DNA of 64,000 nucleotides from contig WGNG01000007.1 of NCBI GenBank assembly GCA_016124675.1, positions 1 through 64,000 on the forward strand. The letters are read 5' to 3'. The notes beneath the pieces are model-generated. The model had not been told where the DNA came from and searched no databases. It saw only the letters and a program-made list of their open reading frames with translations. A program made the translations under genes and the position numbers. The stretch's first letter is position 1, and each line of letters begins with the position of its first letter. This document shows, in pieces, positions 36,501 to 44,609 of the stretch. Source of the stretch: Alphaproteobacteria bacterium (GTDB lineage: Bacteria > Pseudomonadota > Alphaproteobacteria > Caulobacterales > Maricaulaceae).

Positions 36501-36877
36501 AGGCGATCGCCGAGGCGTGCGCGCGCCGCTTCCGGCCGGTGCTGATCACCACGCTGACAACCGCGCTGGGCCTGCTGCCGATCATGTCAGAGCAAAGCCC
36601 CCAGGCGCAGTTTCTCGTGCCGATGGTGGTCAGCCTGGGCGTGGGGCTGATCTTCGCCTCCATCGCCATCCTGCTGCTGCTACCGGCCTTCGTGATGGTG
36701 GTGGACGATCTGCGCGCCCGCCCCGGGGCGGCTTTGTGGGTGTTGGGCGGGCTGGCTGTCACGCTCGCCGGCTTGATCCTGGGCGGCGGGCCGGGCGGAC
36801 TGATCGCCGCCATCCTTGCGGCGGCGGCGTATTTCGGCTGGCGCCGGCTGCGCCCGCGCGCCGCCCGCGCCTCCTGA
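33581..36877 (+). CDS. RND-family efflux transporter with extra C-terminal membrane segments
   Basis: The 1,098-residue transporter follows the AcrB/HAE1 scheme. An N-terminal cytoplasmic extension precedes the first helix (NPVAANLLMVLFLIGGAL, about residues 26-43). TM4 carries LIIVLGIVVDAAIVVGEN with the conserved Asp, and the second bundle has MVALSGVVVNASIVLIDRYN. After the canonical last helix about 45 residues remain, forming two more hydrophobic stretches (LWVLGGLAVTLAGLILGG and LIAAILAAAAYFGW) before a basic tail. It is coupled to the adaptor. Substrate is unknown; no outer-membrane factor is nearby. Confidence 0.92.
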   Translation: MSDRDDIPPSLISSWPGKGLTSWFVRNPVAANLLMVLFLIGGALSAATLPTEVFPSLSPRTVQIAVIYPGATPGEVEESVTRRVEEAVRGLDGVERVRSVAAEGRGTVTAILRDFADAQIVKTDIETAVNGIANFPPQNAEQPQIRVPVPTTTVLTLAITGPLDEAALRRAGEQAENELLSRDGISTALLRGVREYEIAIAVSEDALRRFNISFSEVADAVRAGSVDLSGGEIRTAGGDILLRTDARRVTGEAFQSIIVRSDASGARVRLSDVATVTDGFREDPLISLYQGRPAVFLDVLNRPGEDLLTVRREVQAWLAETVLPPGVDAAVVVDQSVIFADRIALITRNAILGFTLVFVFLVLMLDLRLAFWVSMSVPIAFLGGFAVFGAAGVTMNFITTFGLIIVLGIVVDAAIVVGENTDRERSKGRRGQDAAIAGVTGVAAPVLVGVLTTIAAFGPLIFTGGTFGEITRPIPIVVVAILAVSLVAAFLVLPAQLSSGSDWSRGPLARLQGAVQRHMQNFADGPVAGWALFAARRRWLTSAAGIAVLIAIMAIPASGLVRFVFFPAIESELISADLRLPEGAPFDETRRAAEAMIAAAEAIQSEYEARGEPVIRAITATIGGRTSQFGGPGSTVSTTVAGNLAQIELVLEPAGSRSVGSGEIEAMWRERFEPLAGVERLTVISTAGPQDPDIAYEMTHPDDEVLERAVLELADFIGEIEGARDINNGFDLGKRQLNFTLTPSGEAAGLTPGDIARQVRQAFFGEEVQRIQRGRDEVRVFVRYPLSDRRDLSSLPDLRVRTRDGSALPLSAAAEITETRSYTRIERIDGRRIIEVTANVDTSIITPGAAREQVEAFLPGLVERYPGLTFALAGAGREQAEDFSSLLIGLLFAVIIMYALLATQLRSYVQPLIILIAIPYGVAGAILGHLLLGFDLSFPSIFGMVALSGVVVNASIVLIDRYNHTVANGGDPREAIAEACARRFRPVLITTLTTALGLLPIMSEQSPQAQFLVPMVVSLGVGLIFASIAILLLLPAFVMVVDDLRARPGAALWVLGGLAVTLAGLILGGGPGGLIAAILAAAAYFGWRRLRPRAARAS

Positions 36878-36889
36878 GGCAGGCCCGGT

Positions 36890-37414
36890 TCAGACCCGGC
36901 GGCCCCACAGATTGCGGATGCGTTCATCCGCCTCGCGGCCCAGATTGAACCAGGCGGTGCGGTCGCGCGAGGCGTCGACGACGAGGAGCTTGTCCTCGCG
37001 CGCCAGCAGATGGCTCAGCTCATTGCGCAGATGGGACGCGCTGGAGGCGCCGCGTAGCAGCCAGACGCCGGGCGTGATCGGCTCCACATCGCCGTGATCT
37101 GACAGCGCGGCCTCGAAACCTGCAGCACTGGCGGCGGCGAGTTCTGCAACGATGATGAAATTGGCGGTGCGCGCATCGGACGGCGCCGGGCGCTTTTCGC
37201 CCGGGCGGCGCCGGGCCTCCTCCAGCCAGGGCTTCAGCTGGGCGATGTCCTGGGCGGGCGCAAACCCGTCCTCGCGCCGGTCTGACACCGTCGAGTGCGC
37301 CGCCACGCGGCCTTCGCCGATGAAGGCGCGCATCTGGGCGCCGGTATAGGGGCCGTACACGCGGCCCTCCACTTTAACAAACCAGGACATGATGATTCCG
37401 TCGTCGCGCGGCAT
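36890..37414 (-). CDS. GYF_2-domain (DUF4339) protein
   Basis: The 174-residue protein begins with a GYF_2-type domain: MSWFVKVEGRVYGPYTG, then AQMRAFIGEGRVAAHSTVS, as in DUF4339 proteins (W-x2-xxGxxxGPxxxxxL). The rest (about 80-174) has no family I recognise. ATG 37414 has GGAGGG close upstream; ATG 37390 (MSWFVK) is equally possible. The protein is cytoplasmic with no membrane segment. It converges with the RND gene end (12-base gap). The function of GYF_2 proteins is mostly unknown; the domain is thought to bind protein partners. Confidence 0.7.
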   Translation of the reverse strand: MPRDDGIIMSWFVKVEGRVYGPYTGAQMRAFIGEGRVAAHSTVSDRREDGFAPAQDIAQLKPWLEEARRRPGEKRPAPSDARTANFIIVAELAAASAAGFEAALSDHGDVEPITPGVWLLRGASSASHLRNELSHLLAREDKLLVVDASRDRTAWFNLGREADERIRNLWGRRV

Positions 37415-37529
37415 GAACCCTCCCTGGCCCTAGTGTCTCGTCGAGCCAGTATCGTGCCCGTTCGAGGCAAGATTCAGGCCGCTGTCCGCATTCTAGGCTT
37501 TCTCAGTGACATATGCATGCAGCCGCCTG

Positions 37530-38171
37530 TCAGGCGCCCGCCGCCGACTCGTCCGCCGCCGGTTCATCAGGCGGCGGGTCGAAGCGAACGGCGAAGCCAT
37601 TCTCCAGCCAGCGCGCCACCTGGCCGGTCATGCCGCCCACGCGAACAGGCTCGCCGATCCGGGGCCGTTCCAGGCAGGCAAAGCCGGCCCCTGTCACTGA
37701 TACGTCCAGCACATCAGCCTGGATCACAACGCCGTCGCGCAAATAGATGCTGGCGCGTCCCCGTCCGGGCTTGCGCGGCGCGGTGCGGTCTTCCTTCAGG
37801 CCCAGGCGCTTCATATTGAAACGCCAGGTGATGGCGTCCGCCAGCCGGTCGCGCTTGCGCTGGGTGGTGGCGAGATGGGCGGCGAAACCGGTCTGGCCGG
37901 CGCGGACCACCTCGCCCTCGACCCGGCCGAGCCCGTCAAACAGCATCACCACGCGCTCGCCGCGCCGGGGCGGGGTTGCGGTGGTGACCCGCACGCCGCC
38001 GGGCGAGATATCGACCAGCTGGCAAAGGAACTCGCCCTGGCTGGCGCACAAGGCGCGTCCGGGTATGGCCAGGCGCATGCGGCGATGCCGGCGGCGCTCT
38101 TCGGCGCCGCGCGCGGCAATCCTGATTTTGCGCCGGTCAAGCCGGCCATTCTGGTCAATGATCTGCGCCAT
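37530..38171 (-). CDS. Tandem PilZ-domain protein (possible c-di-GMP receptor)
   Basis: The protein has 213 residues from ATG 38171; the open frame reaches 38201. The first PilZ domain shows the RxxxR-type start (ERRRHRRMRL) and LVDISPGGVRV (D/NxSxxG motif). A second, more diverged PilZ copy follows (VLDVSVTGAGFACL, about 150-200) but lacks a clear RxxxR. Only the first copy has the complete c-di-GMP-binding marks. Its place near Tad pilus genes suits a role in surface behaviour, but this is inference. Confidence 0.75.
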   Translation of the reverse strand: MAQIIDQNGRLDRRKIRIAARGAEERRRHRRMRLAIPGRALCASQGEFLCQLVDISPGGVRVTTATPPRRGERVVMLFDGLGRVEGEVVRAGQTGFAAHLATTQRKRDRLADAITWRFNMKRLGLKEDRTAPRKPGRGRASIYLRDGVVIQADVLDVSVTGAGFACLERPRIGEPVRVGGMTGQVARWLENGFAVRFDPPPDEPAADESAAGA

Positions 38172-38233
38172 GGCACGCCGCTGTGAAGTGCATGGCGTCA
38201 CTGTCGCGCAGGAGGATTTAAGATTTCGCTATA

Positions 38234-38794
38234 TCAGCCGTCATTGGCGGCCAGCGCCCGCCGGGGCTCGCGATCGCGCTTGGCGAACAGCGACAGGCTG
38301 GGATCGGGCAGACGGGCCGGATTGAGATGAGCCAGGCGGTGGCGCACCACCGGGCGCCCGCCCAGCCGGCTGGCGTCCAGCGGCTGGTATAGACCCAGCG
38401 CCCGGTCCACCTGGCCTTCCGGACCGCGCAGGGGCAGCAGCGTCACCTCCACGGCGCAGGCCCGGCCGTCGAGCGTGATGGCGTCCGTCATGGCCGAGGC
38501 AGGAGCGGGGGCGCCGAGCGCGCCTTCCAGAAGCGCGCTCATCATGGGGCGGTCCTGTCCGGTCCAGAGGCTGAGGAAGTTCTGATCGCGGAACTCGCGC
38601 TGGTGCAAGCGGCACAGGCCGGTCCCGGCCAGGCGGAAGACGTGATGATCGGGATCCATCCGGCGCAGGAGGAACAGGTGCGACAACAGCGCGCCGAGAT
38701 CCTGTGGCGCTATGTCTGCGCGCGCCGGCGCCGAGCCGCCGCGCCGTCTTGCATCCCAATAGGCATGCAGGACTCTTGAATTGGGATGCCGCAC
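38234..38794 (-). CDS. PAS_5-family PAS domain protein
   Basis: The 186-residue protein starts at GTG 38794, with AAGGA 9 bases upstream. From there the sequence (RHPNSRVLHAYWDARR, then DIAPQDLGALLSHLFLL) matches the usual N-terminus of PAS_5 proteins of Alphaproteobacteria. The frame is open to ATG 38917, but that extension is not family-like. A single PAS fold (about 20-150, with FRLAGTGLCRLHQREFRDQNF) makes up most of the protein; there is no output domain. The ligand is unknown. Confidence 0.7.
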   Translation of the reverse strand: MRHPNSRVLHAYWDARRRGGSAPARADIAPQDLGALLSHLFLLRRMDPDHHVFRLAGTGLCRLHQREFRDQNFLSLWTGQDRPMMSALLEGALGAPAPASAMTDAITLDGRACAVEVTLLPLRGPEGQVDRALGLYQPLDASRLGGRPVVRHRLAHLNPARLPDPSLSLFAKRDREPRRALAANDG

Positions 38795-39036
38795 GTGCCC
38801 GCGTCCTTCTTGTAGCGCCCGAACCGGCCGCAGGCCCGCAATGAAACGGCGCGGGTGCAGCCTGACACCCCCGTCTGCAAGCGGCTTGCCAGTCTGCGTC
38901 CAGCCCCGGATTTGCAAGGGCTGCGCAGCGGCGGGGTCTGCCCGTCCCGCTGACCGATCCGCGCCCGGCAGGCGCCGCGCCGCCCCGACCGGCCCCGCGC
39001 TTGCATGATTGGGCGAGAACAGATTCGGAGACCGTC

Positions 39037-39912
39037 ATGCGCGTATCATCCCGGCACGCCGCCCTGATCACCGCTGTCGCCGCCGGCGTCATCGCCGCCA
39101 GCGCCCCGGCCTGGTCGCTCACGCCGCCCTCGCCGCCGCCGGCGTCTCACCATCCGTGCTGCAGCCATCCGGGCGGACCCATTATCCGGCCCCCATCCGT
39201 GCATATCGGCGGTCCGAACATTCATGTGCGCGGACCCAGCATTCATGTGGGCGTGCACAATTCGCTCAATGTGAACGTCAACGTCCAGGCCAGCGCCTCG
39301 GCCAGCGCCATCGCCACGGCGACCGGCGGCGCCAATGCGGGCGCAGGCGCGTCGACCTTCATCTATGCCGGCGGGGGCTATGTCGCGGGCGGCACGGCGC
39401 CGGGCGCCACGGCGCTCACAGGTCTGCGTGTGGCGGGCCTGACCGAGCGCGTGCGCGAATCGCGCACCCGCATCCGCGAGGAATGGCGCCTGATCCGCGC
39501 CATCTGCATCGATGATCGCGGAACGCCGCATCCGGCGGCGCGCCCCGATCCGTCCGAACGTGTGGACCCGGGCTTCGACGGCGAGCTGTTCCGGTGCGTC
39601 GCGGGCACGGCGCTGCAGGCGACGATGGGCTGGCGCACCGACGGCCTTGATCTGTTCGAGGGCGGCGAGACGATCATGTGCGAAAAGGGCGAGGCGCTGC
39701 GCCACGGTCCGGGCGGAGAGGTGTACTGCGCCGTCCAGACTCCGCAGCGCGATTGCAATGAGCGCTCTCTCCTGCGCCTGCACGGGCCGGGGGTTAAGCT
39801 GGTCTACATGCGATGGGAAGAACACTATAGTGAAACGGTGGAGCGCAGCCTTGTGGCCGAATCAGCGTCGATGACCCTGATGCTCGACGGCGGCGTGGGC
39901 GGATACCGCTGA
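39037..39912 (+). CDS. Unknown secreted protein with repeated His/Gly motif, upstream of the cpa/tad operon
   Basis: The 291-residue protein starts at ATG 39037 with GGAG 6 bases upstream, then a signal peptide (AALITAVAAGVIAASAPAW). The mature N-terminus is Pro/His-rich with CC, then repeats a short pattern PSVHIGGPNIHVRGPSIHVG, followed by an alternating NVNVNVQASASASA stretch and a Gly/Ala-rich segment. The C-terminal part (about 150-291) has several spaced cysteines (ICIDD, FRCVAG, IMCEKG, VYCAVQ, RDCNER), suggesting a disulfide-bonded domain. A terminator follows, so it is not in the cpa transcript. I do not recognise a family. Confidence 0.6.
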   Translation: MRVSSRHAALITAVAAGVIAASAPAWSLTPPSPPPASHHPCCSHPGGPIIRPPSVHIGGPNIHVRGPSIHVGVHNSLNVNVNVQASASASAIATATGGANAGAGASTFIYAGGGYVAGGTAPGATALTGLRVAGLTERVRESRTRIREEWRLIRAICIDDRGTPHPAARPDPSERVDPGFDGELFRCVAGTALQATMGWRTDGLDLFEGGETIMCEKGEALRHGPGGEVYCAVQTPQRDCNERSLLRLHGPGVKLVYMRWEEHYSETVERSLVAESASMTLMLDGGVGGYR

Positions 39913-39932
39913 CGCCTTGTCCCGGCTGAGGG

Positions 39933-39959
39933 CGCGCCGCGTTCAGGCGGCGCGATTTT
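39933..39959 (+). terminator. Intrinsic terminator
   Basis: CGCGCCGC (39933-39940) pairs with GCGGCGCG (39947-39954) around GTTCAG and is followed by ATTTT. It isolates the secreted protein gene from the cpa operon. Confidence 0.8.
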
Positions 39960-39999
39960 GCTAACCGTCTGTTCATGCTGCTTGCGATCCGCGCAAGCA

Positions 40000-40014
40000 T
40001 TAACGCGGCCTTGA
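40000..40014 (+). promoter_or_regulatory. CtrA-like box upstream of the cpa operon
   Basis: TTAA-N7-TTGA is one position from the CtrA consensus. It lies 73 bases before the cpaB ATG, inside the only intergenic gap from which the operon could be transcribed. CtrA controls Tad pilus genes in Caulobacter. Confidence 0.4.
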
Positions 40015-40086
40015 GGTTTTCGCGGTCAAGTCAGGCCAGGGGTGCGCCGCTGCGCGCGCTCGCCGTCTGAAGGGGCTCCGACCGCC

Positions 40087-40893
40087 ATGAATGCCGTGCG
40101 TTTAATCGTGCTCGCCGTTGCGGGGGTCGCCGCTGTCGGCGCCGCCGTGCTGGTGCGCGGCGCCATGCAGCCGCCTCCTGCAGCCCAGCTCTCTGCCGAA
40201 GCCGCCCAGCCGGCGCCGGCGCCGGCGCCCGTCTCGCGCGTTCTGGTCGCCGCCCGCGACATCGACGCGGGCGAGCGCGTCGGCGACAGCGCCTTCCGCT
40301 GGGCGCCCTGGCCCCAGGAAGCGGTGATCTCCGGCTATCTGGTGCAGGCGCGCGATTCCGACGCGATGACCCGTCTCACCGGCGCGGTGGCGCGCACGGC
40401 GATGATGGCGGGCGAACCGATCCTCGAGCCGCGTCTGGTCCAGCCCGGTCAGGCGGGCTTCATGGCTGCGGTGATCGAGCCTGGCATGCGCGCCGTGGCG
40501 GTGCCGATCTCGGCGCGCTCGGGCGCGGGCGGGTTCATCCTGCCCAATGACCGGGTCGACATCCTGCTCACCCTGTCGGCCGACGAGAATTTCGCCACGC
40601 GCAGCGTGGTGGAGAACGTACGGGTTCTGGCGATCGACCAGAGCCATTCGGAATCGCGCGAAGGCGCGCTGGTGGGCGCCACGGCGACGCTCGAACTGAG
40701 CCCGCCCCAGGCGCGCGCAGTGTCCATGGCGGTCGCCTCCGGAACGGTCTCGCTGGCGCTGCGCTCCATCGCCGACACCGAAGGCGGCGCGCGCCTGCCC
40801 GACGGCGCCGATGAAGCCGGCGCGGGCCGCGTGGTGCGCGTGTTCCGCTATGGCGAAGAGCAGCGCGTGGCGCTGGGAGGCGGCGCGCCATGA
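40087..40893 (+). CDS. cpaB: CpaB, Tad pilus periplasmic assembly protein
   Basis: The 268-residue protein has an N-terminal membrane anchor (about 5-25: LIVLAVAGVAAVGAAVLV), a Pro/Ala linker and an SAF-like domain (RVLVAARDIDAGERVGDSAF), then the RcpC/CpaB domain (AAVIEPGMRAVAVPISARSG, NDRVDILLTL). It is thought to stabilise the secretin channel of the Tad pilus. It opens the operon, and its stop overlaps the cpaC start (ATGATGA). Confidence 0.92.
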   Translation: MNAVRLIVLAVAGVAAVGAAVLVRGAMQPPPAAQLSAEAAQPAPAPAPVSRVLVAARDIDAGERVGDSAFRWAPWPQEAVISGYLVQARDSDAMTRLTGAVARTAMMAGEPILEPRLVQPGQAGFMAAVIEPGMRAVAVPISARSGAGGFILPNDRVDILLTLSADENFATRSVVENVRVLAIDQSHSESREGALVGATATLELSPPQARAVSMAVASGTVSLALRSIADTEGGARLPDGADEAGAGRVVRVFRYGEEQRVALGGGAP

Positions 40894-42374
40894 TGACCTC
40901 TTTGATCCGCAATATCTGCCTTGCCGGCGCGGCGCTTGCTGCGGCGGCATCGGGCGTTGCGGGCGCCCAGGCGGATCTTGAGCGCACCAATACGATGCAG
41001 GTGGTCATCCGATCGCCGGGCGAAGGCCGGGTGTCGGAGCGCCTCAACCTGCCGCTGGGCCAGGCCGCGATCCTGCACCTGCCCGTGGATGCGGTCGAGG
41101 TGATGGTGGCCAATGATGCGGTCGCCGACGCCGTGGTGCGCACGCCGCGCCGCGCGCTTCTGCTGGGTCAGAGCGTTGGCCGGACCAATATTTTCTTCTT
41201 CGACGCGGATGGCCAGCTCATCCTCGACCTGGATGTGCGCGTCGAGCGCGACATGGAGGGCCTGCGCGAGGCGCTCGCCCGCTTCGTGCCGGGCGCCCGC
41301 ATCGAGGCCGAAAGCATGAATTCGAACATTGTCTTGTCGGGCGCCGTGCCATCCGCCGCCGCCGCAGACGCCGCCATGCAGGTGGCGCGGCGCTGGGCCG
41401 ATGATCCCGAACAGGTGGTGTCTTTCCTCGCCATCGAAGGCCGCGACCAGGTCATGCTGCGCGTGCGCATCGTGGAAATGCGCCGCACCATCGTGCGCCA
41501 GCTGGGCGTCAATCTGTCGGCCGATCTGGCCACGGGCGGCAACACGCCCACGGTCAACACGATCAACACCGAGAACGCGTTCGGCATCGCCGGCTCCGCC
41601 CTCGGCGGGGCGACCGGGCGGCTGGACCTGCTCAATGCGCTCGGGCCCGCCACGCGCCTGGGCGCCACGCTGACCGCGCTGGAGCGCATCGGCCTGGTGC
41701 GCACGCTCGCCGAACCCAACATCACCGCGATCTCGGGCGAGTCGGCCCAGTTCCTGGCGGGCGGCGAGTTCCCGGTGCCGGTCGGGCGCGACCGCGACGG
41801 CAATATCACCATTGAATTCAAGCCCTTTGGCGTCGGCCTCGGCTTTACGCCGGTGGTATTGTCGGAAGGGCGCATCTCGCTGCGCATCTCCACAGAGGTG
41901 TCGGAGCTTTCCAATGAAGGGTCGATCTCGCTGGGCGGCATGCCGCAGTTTGATGCCCAGGGCAATGTGACCGGGACCACGGGCGGGCTGACCATCCCCG
42001 CGCTCAGCGTCAATCGCACCGAGACCACGGTGGAGCTGCCCTCGGGCGGCTCCCTGGTGATCGCGGGCCTGATCCAGGAAGACACGCGCCAGGCGATGGA
42101 TTCGGTGCCGGGCATCGACCGCCTGCCGGTGCTGGGCTCGCTGTTCCGCTCGCGCGATTTCGCCAACAACGAGACCGAGCTGGTGGTGCTGGTCACGCCC
42201 TATCTGGTCGATCCCGCCAATCCGGGCGCGCTGGAAGAGCCGGGCGACGGCTTCGCCCCGGCCTCCATGGCGTCAAACATCGTGCTGGGCCGTATCAATC
42301 GCGTCTACGCCGCGCCCGGGGCGCAGGTGGAGGGCCGCGGCTGGACCGGTCCGGTCGGCTTCGTGCTGGAGTAA
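40890..42374 (+). CDS. cpaC: CpaC, Tad pilus outer-membrane secretin
   Basis: The 494-residue protein has a signal peptide (cleavage near VAGAQAD), an N-terminal pilus-secretin domain (IRSPGEGRVSERLNLPLGQ, about 35-110), a BON/N1-like domain (LVLSGAV-like segment near 150) and the secretin barrel (about 220-470). The barrel carries VRTLAEPNITAISGESAQFL, GGEFPVPV and the ending LPVLGSLFRSRDFANNETELV. It forms the outer-membrane pore for the pilus and overlaps cpaB by 4 bases. Confidence 0.95.
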   Translation: MMTSLIRNICLAGAALAAAASGVAGAQADLERTNTMQVVIRSPGEGRVSERLNLPLGQAAILHLPVDAVEVMVANDAVADAVVRTPRRALLLGQSVGRTNIFFFDADGQLILDLDVRVERDMEGLREALARFVPGARIEAESMNSNIVLSGAVPSAAAADAAMQVARRWADDPEQVVSFLAIEGRDQVMLRVRIVEMRRTIVRQLGVNLSADLATGGNTPTVNTINTENAFGIAGSALGGATGRLDLLNALGPATRLGATLTALERIGLVRTLAEPNITAISGESAQFLAGGEFPVPVGRDRDGNITIEFKPFGVGLGFTPVVLSEGRISLRISTEVSELSNEGSISLGGMPQFDAQGNVTGTTGGLTIPALSVNRTETTVELPSGGSLVIAGLIQEDTRQAMDSVPGIDRLPVLGSLFRSRDFANNETELVVLVTPYLVDPANPGALEEPGDGFAPASMASNIVLGRINRVYAAPGAQVEGRGWTGPVGFVLE

Positions 42375-42378
42375 GGTG

Positions 42379-43038
42379 ATGGCTTGCATGCGTATCCTGA
42401 CCGGCCTTCTGAGCGCGTTTGTGCTGGCGGCCTGCGCCACCGAGGCGCCCCGTCCGCTGCCGCAGGCGACCGCGGCGCCCGAGACGGTGCGCGTGGAGAT
42501 GGCCTATGATATGCGCGACAACGGCCTCACCTGGCGCCAGCTTGACCTGATCGCGTCGGTGGCCGCCGAGTACAAGGCGCGCGGCCACGGCCCGCTGGTT
42601 ATCTCCTATCCCCAGAACGCGCAGGGCGCCGACGCCGCCATTGCGGTCATCGCCGATGCCCGCGCCCAGCTTTACGCCCATGGCCTTGACTGGCGCGCCA
42701 TCGGCGGCGGCGCCTATGACGCGCGCGGCCGGGCGGGTGCGCCGATCATCTTCTCGTTCACCCGCTATCGCGCTGTTGCCCCTGACTGCGACGGCAGCTG
42801 GCCGGACCTCACCCAGACCCGTCCCGGCGAAGCCTGGCCGCAGTTCGGCTGCGCCAACGCCGCCAATCTGGCGGCCCAGGTGGCCGACCCGCGCGATCTT
42901 CTGACGGCGGGCGCGGTCGATCCGTCCGATGCGGCCCGCCGCGCCATGGTGCTGGAACGCTATCGCCAGGGCCTGCCGACCTCCAGCCAGCGCATCGATG
43001 ACGAGAGCGGCTCTGTGTCGACTGCGGTGGAGAACTAG
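42379..43038 (+). CDS. cpaD: CpaD, Tad pilus lipoprotein
   Basis: The 219-residue protein starts at ATG 42379, 7 bases after GGAG in the end of cpaC; GTG 42376 and ATG 42388 are alternatives. A short signal ends in a lipobox (VLAAC), predicting an outer-membrane lipoprotein. DPRDL (about 172-176) and QFGCANAANLAAQVADP are typical of CpaD. CpaD acts with the secretin CpaC; the mechanism is not clear. Confidence 0.9.
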   Translation: MACMRILTGLLSAFVLAACATEAPRPLPQATAAPETVRVEMAYDMRDNGLTWRQLDLIASVAAEYKARGHGPLVISYPQNAQGADAAIAVIADARAQLYAHGLDWRAIGGGAYDARGRAGAPIIFSFTRYRAVAPDCDGSWPDLTQTRPGEAWPQFGCANAANLAAQVADPRDLLTAGAVDPSDAARRAMVLERYRQGLPTSSQRIDDESGSVSTAVEN

Positions 43039-43047
43039 GAGAGCCGC

Positions 43048-44598
43048 ATGGCCAGACACGCAGACGCTTTCCGTGATGACAGCTTCGACGCCGAGGACAG
43101 CTTCCTCGACGAGGCGGCGATGGCGCGCGCGCCCGATCCCTTCCTCGGCGCCACCGCTGTAGAGCGGCGCATGCTCGGCGAACCTGAGCCGGGCTCTGGC
43201 CGGACCGCGGCGCCGGACCCCGGAGGCCCGCGCGCGTTCGGCGCGCGTCTGGCCGAGGCCAATCTGGCGCCGGAGCCCGAGCGCGCCCCGGCGAGCGCCG
43301 CCGCCCAGCCGGCTGCGCCGTCGCCGCGCCAGGCTGCGCCGCTGACGCCGGTCGATGGCGGGCTGTATGGCGAAGTGGGCGGGGACGAGGATGACGGGCT
43401 GGCCAACCAGCCGGTGCCGCGCATCGCGATCCAGGCCTTTTGCGAGCGGCCCGAGACCGGGCAGCTGATCCATCATGCCGGCGCGGACCGGCGCCTGGCC
43501 CGGGCTCACCTGACGGTGGAGCTGGGCGGGCTTGCCGCCGCCATCGAGCGCTTCCACGACGCCCAGACGCCCGAGCTTCTGATCATTGAAACCGGCATGC
43601 GCGGGCGCGAATTGTTCGCCCAGCTCGAGGAGCTCGCCGGCGTCTGCGACGCCGAAACCAAGTTGGTGATCATCGGCGCGGCCAATGACATCACGCTGTA
43701 TCGCGAACTGATCCGGCGCGGTGTGAGCGAATATCTCGTGCCCCCCATGACGCCGCTGCACCTGATCAAGACCATCGCTGGGCTGTTTCTGGATCCCGAC
43801 GCGCCGTTCGCGGGCCGCACCCTGGCGTTTGTCGGCGCCAAGGGCGGGGTGGGGTCGTCCACCGTGGCTCATAACGTGGCCTGGCATATCACGGAATCGC
43901 TGCGCACCGACGCGGTGCTCGTCGACCTTGATCTGTCCTTCGGCACGGCGGGGCTCGACTTCAACCAGGACCCGGCCCAGACCATAGCCGAGGCGCTGGC
44001 CCAGCCCGAGCGGCTCGATGACGCCCTCCTCGACCGGCTGCTGGTCAAGTGCACCGAGCGCCTGTCGCTGTTCTCCGCGCCCGCAACGCTCGAGAGCGAC
44101 TGGGATTTTGACGCCGACAGTTTCGATCTCGTCCTGGACAAGGTGCGCCGCCAGGCGCCGTTTATCGCGCTCGACGTGCCCCATGCGTGGAGCCCGTGGG
44201 TGCGCCGGACCATACTGGCGGCCGATCAGGTCGTTGTGACCGTGACCCCTGACCTCGCCTGCCTGCGCAACGCCAAGAATCTGTTCGATCTGGTGCGTCA
44301 GGCCCGGCCCAATGACGAGCCGCCCAAAGTGGTGGTCAACATGGCCGGCTGCCCGAAAAAGCCCGACATTCCGCTGAAGGATTTCGCCGACGCGCTTGGC
44401 GCGGCGCCGATCCTGGTGCTGCCGTTTGATCCGGCCCTGTTCGGCAAGGCGGCCAATAACGGCCAGATGATCGGCGAGGTCGATCCCAAATCCCGGCCCG
44501 CCGAAGGCTTCGCCCATCTGGCGAGCGTTCTGGCCGGGCGCGCTGCGCCGCCGGCCAAACGCAAATCCCTGTTCGGCGCCCTGTTCCCGAAAGGCTGA
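43048..44598 (+). CDS. cpaE: CpaE/TadZ, pilus-localising ATPase
   Basis: The 516-residue protein has an acidic, Ala/Pro-rich N-terminal tail and a receiver-like domain (about 125-250). A MinD/ParA-like ATPase follows, with the deviant Walker A FVGAKGGVGSSTVAHN (about 259-274) and VLVDLDLSFGTAGLDF. TadZ/CpaE places the Tad machinery at the pole, in line with podJ in this window. The receiver-like domain lacks an obvious full acidic triad, as is common in TadZ. It lies 9 bases after cpaD. Confidence 0.94.
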   Translation: MARHADAFRDDSFDAEDSFLDEAAMARAPDPFLGATAVERRMLGEPEPGSGRTAAPDPGGPRAFGARLAEANLAPEPERAPASAAAQPAAPSPRQAAPLTPVDGGLYGEVGGDEDDGLANQPVPRIAIQAFCERPETGQLIHHAGADRRLARAHLTVELGGLAAAIERFHDAQTPELLIIETGMRGRELFAQLEELAGVCDAETKLVIIGAANDITLYRELIRRGVSEYLVPPMTPLHLIKTIAGLFLDPDAPFAGRTLAFVGAKGGVGSSTVAHNVAWHITESLRTDAVLVDLDLSFGTAGLDFNQDPAQTIAEALAQPERLDDALLDRLLVKCTERLSLFSAPATLESDWDFDADSFDLVLDKVRRQAPFIALDVPHAWSPWVRRTILAADQVVVTVTPDLACLRNAKNLFDLVRQARPNDEPPKVVVNMAGCPKKPDIPLKDFADALGAAPILVLPFDPALFGKAANNGQMIGEVDPKSRPAEGFAHLASVLAGRAAPPAKRKSLFGALFPKG

Positions 44599-44609
44599 AA
44601 GCAGCTCTG

